Part shown: in pieces, positions 6,686 through 6,754 of the stretch
How positions within the stretch are numbered: the stretch's first letter is position 1
How the letters are laid out: each line of letters starts with the position of its first letter
Origin: DASYHQ01 sp038223165
Lineage (GTDB): Bacteria > Planctomycetota > Phycisphaerae > Tepidisphaerales > Tepidisphaeraceae
DNA length: 6,754 nt
Direction: 5' to 3'
NCBI GenBank assembly: GCA_038223165.1
Contig: JBBRHE010000197.1
Location: 1-6,754 of the forward strand
Notes under the pieces: model-generated
Seen by the model: only the letters and a program-made list of their open reading frames with translations
Databases searched by the model: none
What the model was told of the DNA's origin: nothing
Translations under genes and position numbers: made by a program

Positions 6686-6754
6686 CTACTGCACGTCGGG
6701 TCGCATTTTTTTCAATGCCCGGCGGGCGGCAGAACCCAGGCCAATCATTCCGGC
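6686..6754 (-). CDS. C-terminal end of a gene cut by the right edge
   Basis: On the - strand the frame beginning at the window edge runs 22 codons to a TAG at 6686-6688. The visible tail includes GLGSAARRALKKMRPDVQ, a small-residue/hydrophobic stretch followed by a cluster of Arg and Lys. The leftward terminator 51 bases beyond the stop supports a real gene ending here. The rest of the protein is outside the window, so no function can be given. A second frame stays open to a TGA at 6660-6662 and cannot be fully excluded, but its residues (Trp, Cys and Pro rich, few small hydrophobics) look less protein-like. Confidence 0.55.
   Translation of the reverse strand, partial: AGMIGLGSAARRALKKMRPDVQ

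Noticed and set aside
1..6754. CRISPR arrays, transposases, phage genes, toxin-antitoxin pairs, tRNA or rRNA genes
   Set aside because: I scanned for regular repeats, mobile-element genes and RNA gene motifs and saw none; the content is ordinary chromosomal genes.

Overview
The window reads as a GC-rich bacterial chromosome carrying ordinary housekeeping and metabolic genes. The best guess for the source is a planctomycete, possibly of the Phycisphaerae type. This is an inference from the style of the sigma-54 protein (acidic region II and a C-terminal tail ending in ARQRREF), the large number of Gfo/Idh/MocA-type oxidoreductases known from that phylum, and the strong G/C bias at third codon positions. 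No rRNA, tRNA or other phylogenetic marker is present to settle it.

Layout. Five genes lie head to tail on the + strand: (1) rpoN, sigma-54, 113-1642, behind a plausible sigma-70-type promoter at 21-50; (2) a Gfo/Idh/MocA-family NAD(P)-dependent oxidoreductase, 1790-3031, with a good ribosome binding site; (3) a zinc-dependent alcohol dehydrogenase/aldehyde reductase of the cinnamyl-alcohol-dehydrogenase/YahK type, 3361-4422, closed by a clear intrinsic terminator at 4447-4481; (4) an exported FKBP-type peptidyl-prolyl isomerase, 4551-5273; (5) a transglutaminase-like (cysteine protease fold) protein, about 5418-6350. The right end (6351-6754) is different. The last 22 codons of a gene entering from the right on the - strand end at 6686 and are followed by an intrinsic terminator reading leftward at 6601-6634. 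A small doubtful - strand ORF lies at 6371-6529.

The genes do not form an obvious pathway. Gaps of 128-329 bases separate them, and the strong terminator between genes 3 and 4 argues for separate transcription units. Only rpoN and the Gfo/Idh/MocA gene, with no terminator between them, might be partly co-transcribed. The 329-base gap before the dehydrogenase is noticeably AT-richer than the genes and is the best place to look for regulation.

I looked for a novel system and did not find one. The observations worth a second look are modest: an unusual active-site position in the Gfo/Idh/MocA protein, a possible leaderless start for the transglutaminase-like gene, a repeat/hairpin in front of it, and a cut-off gene at the right edge whose tail has a hydrophobic-then-basic pattern.
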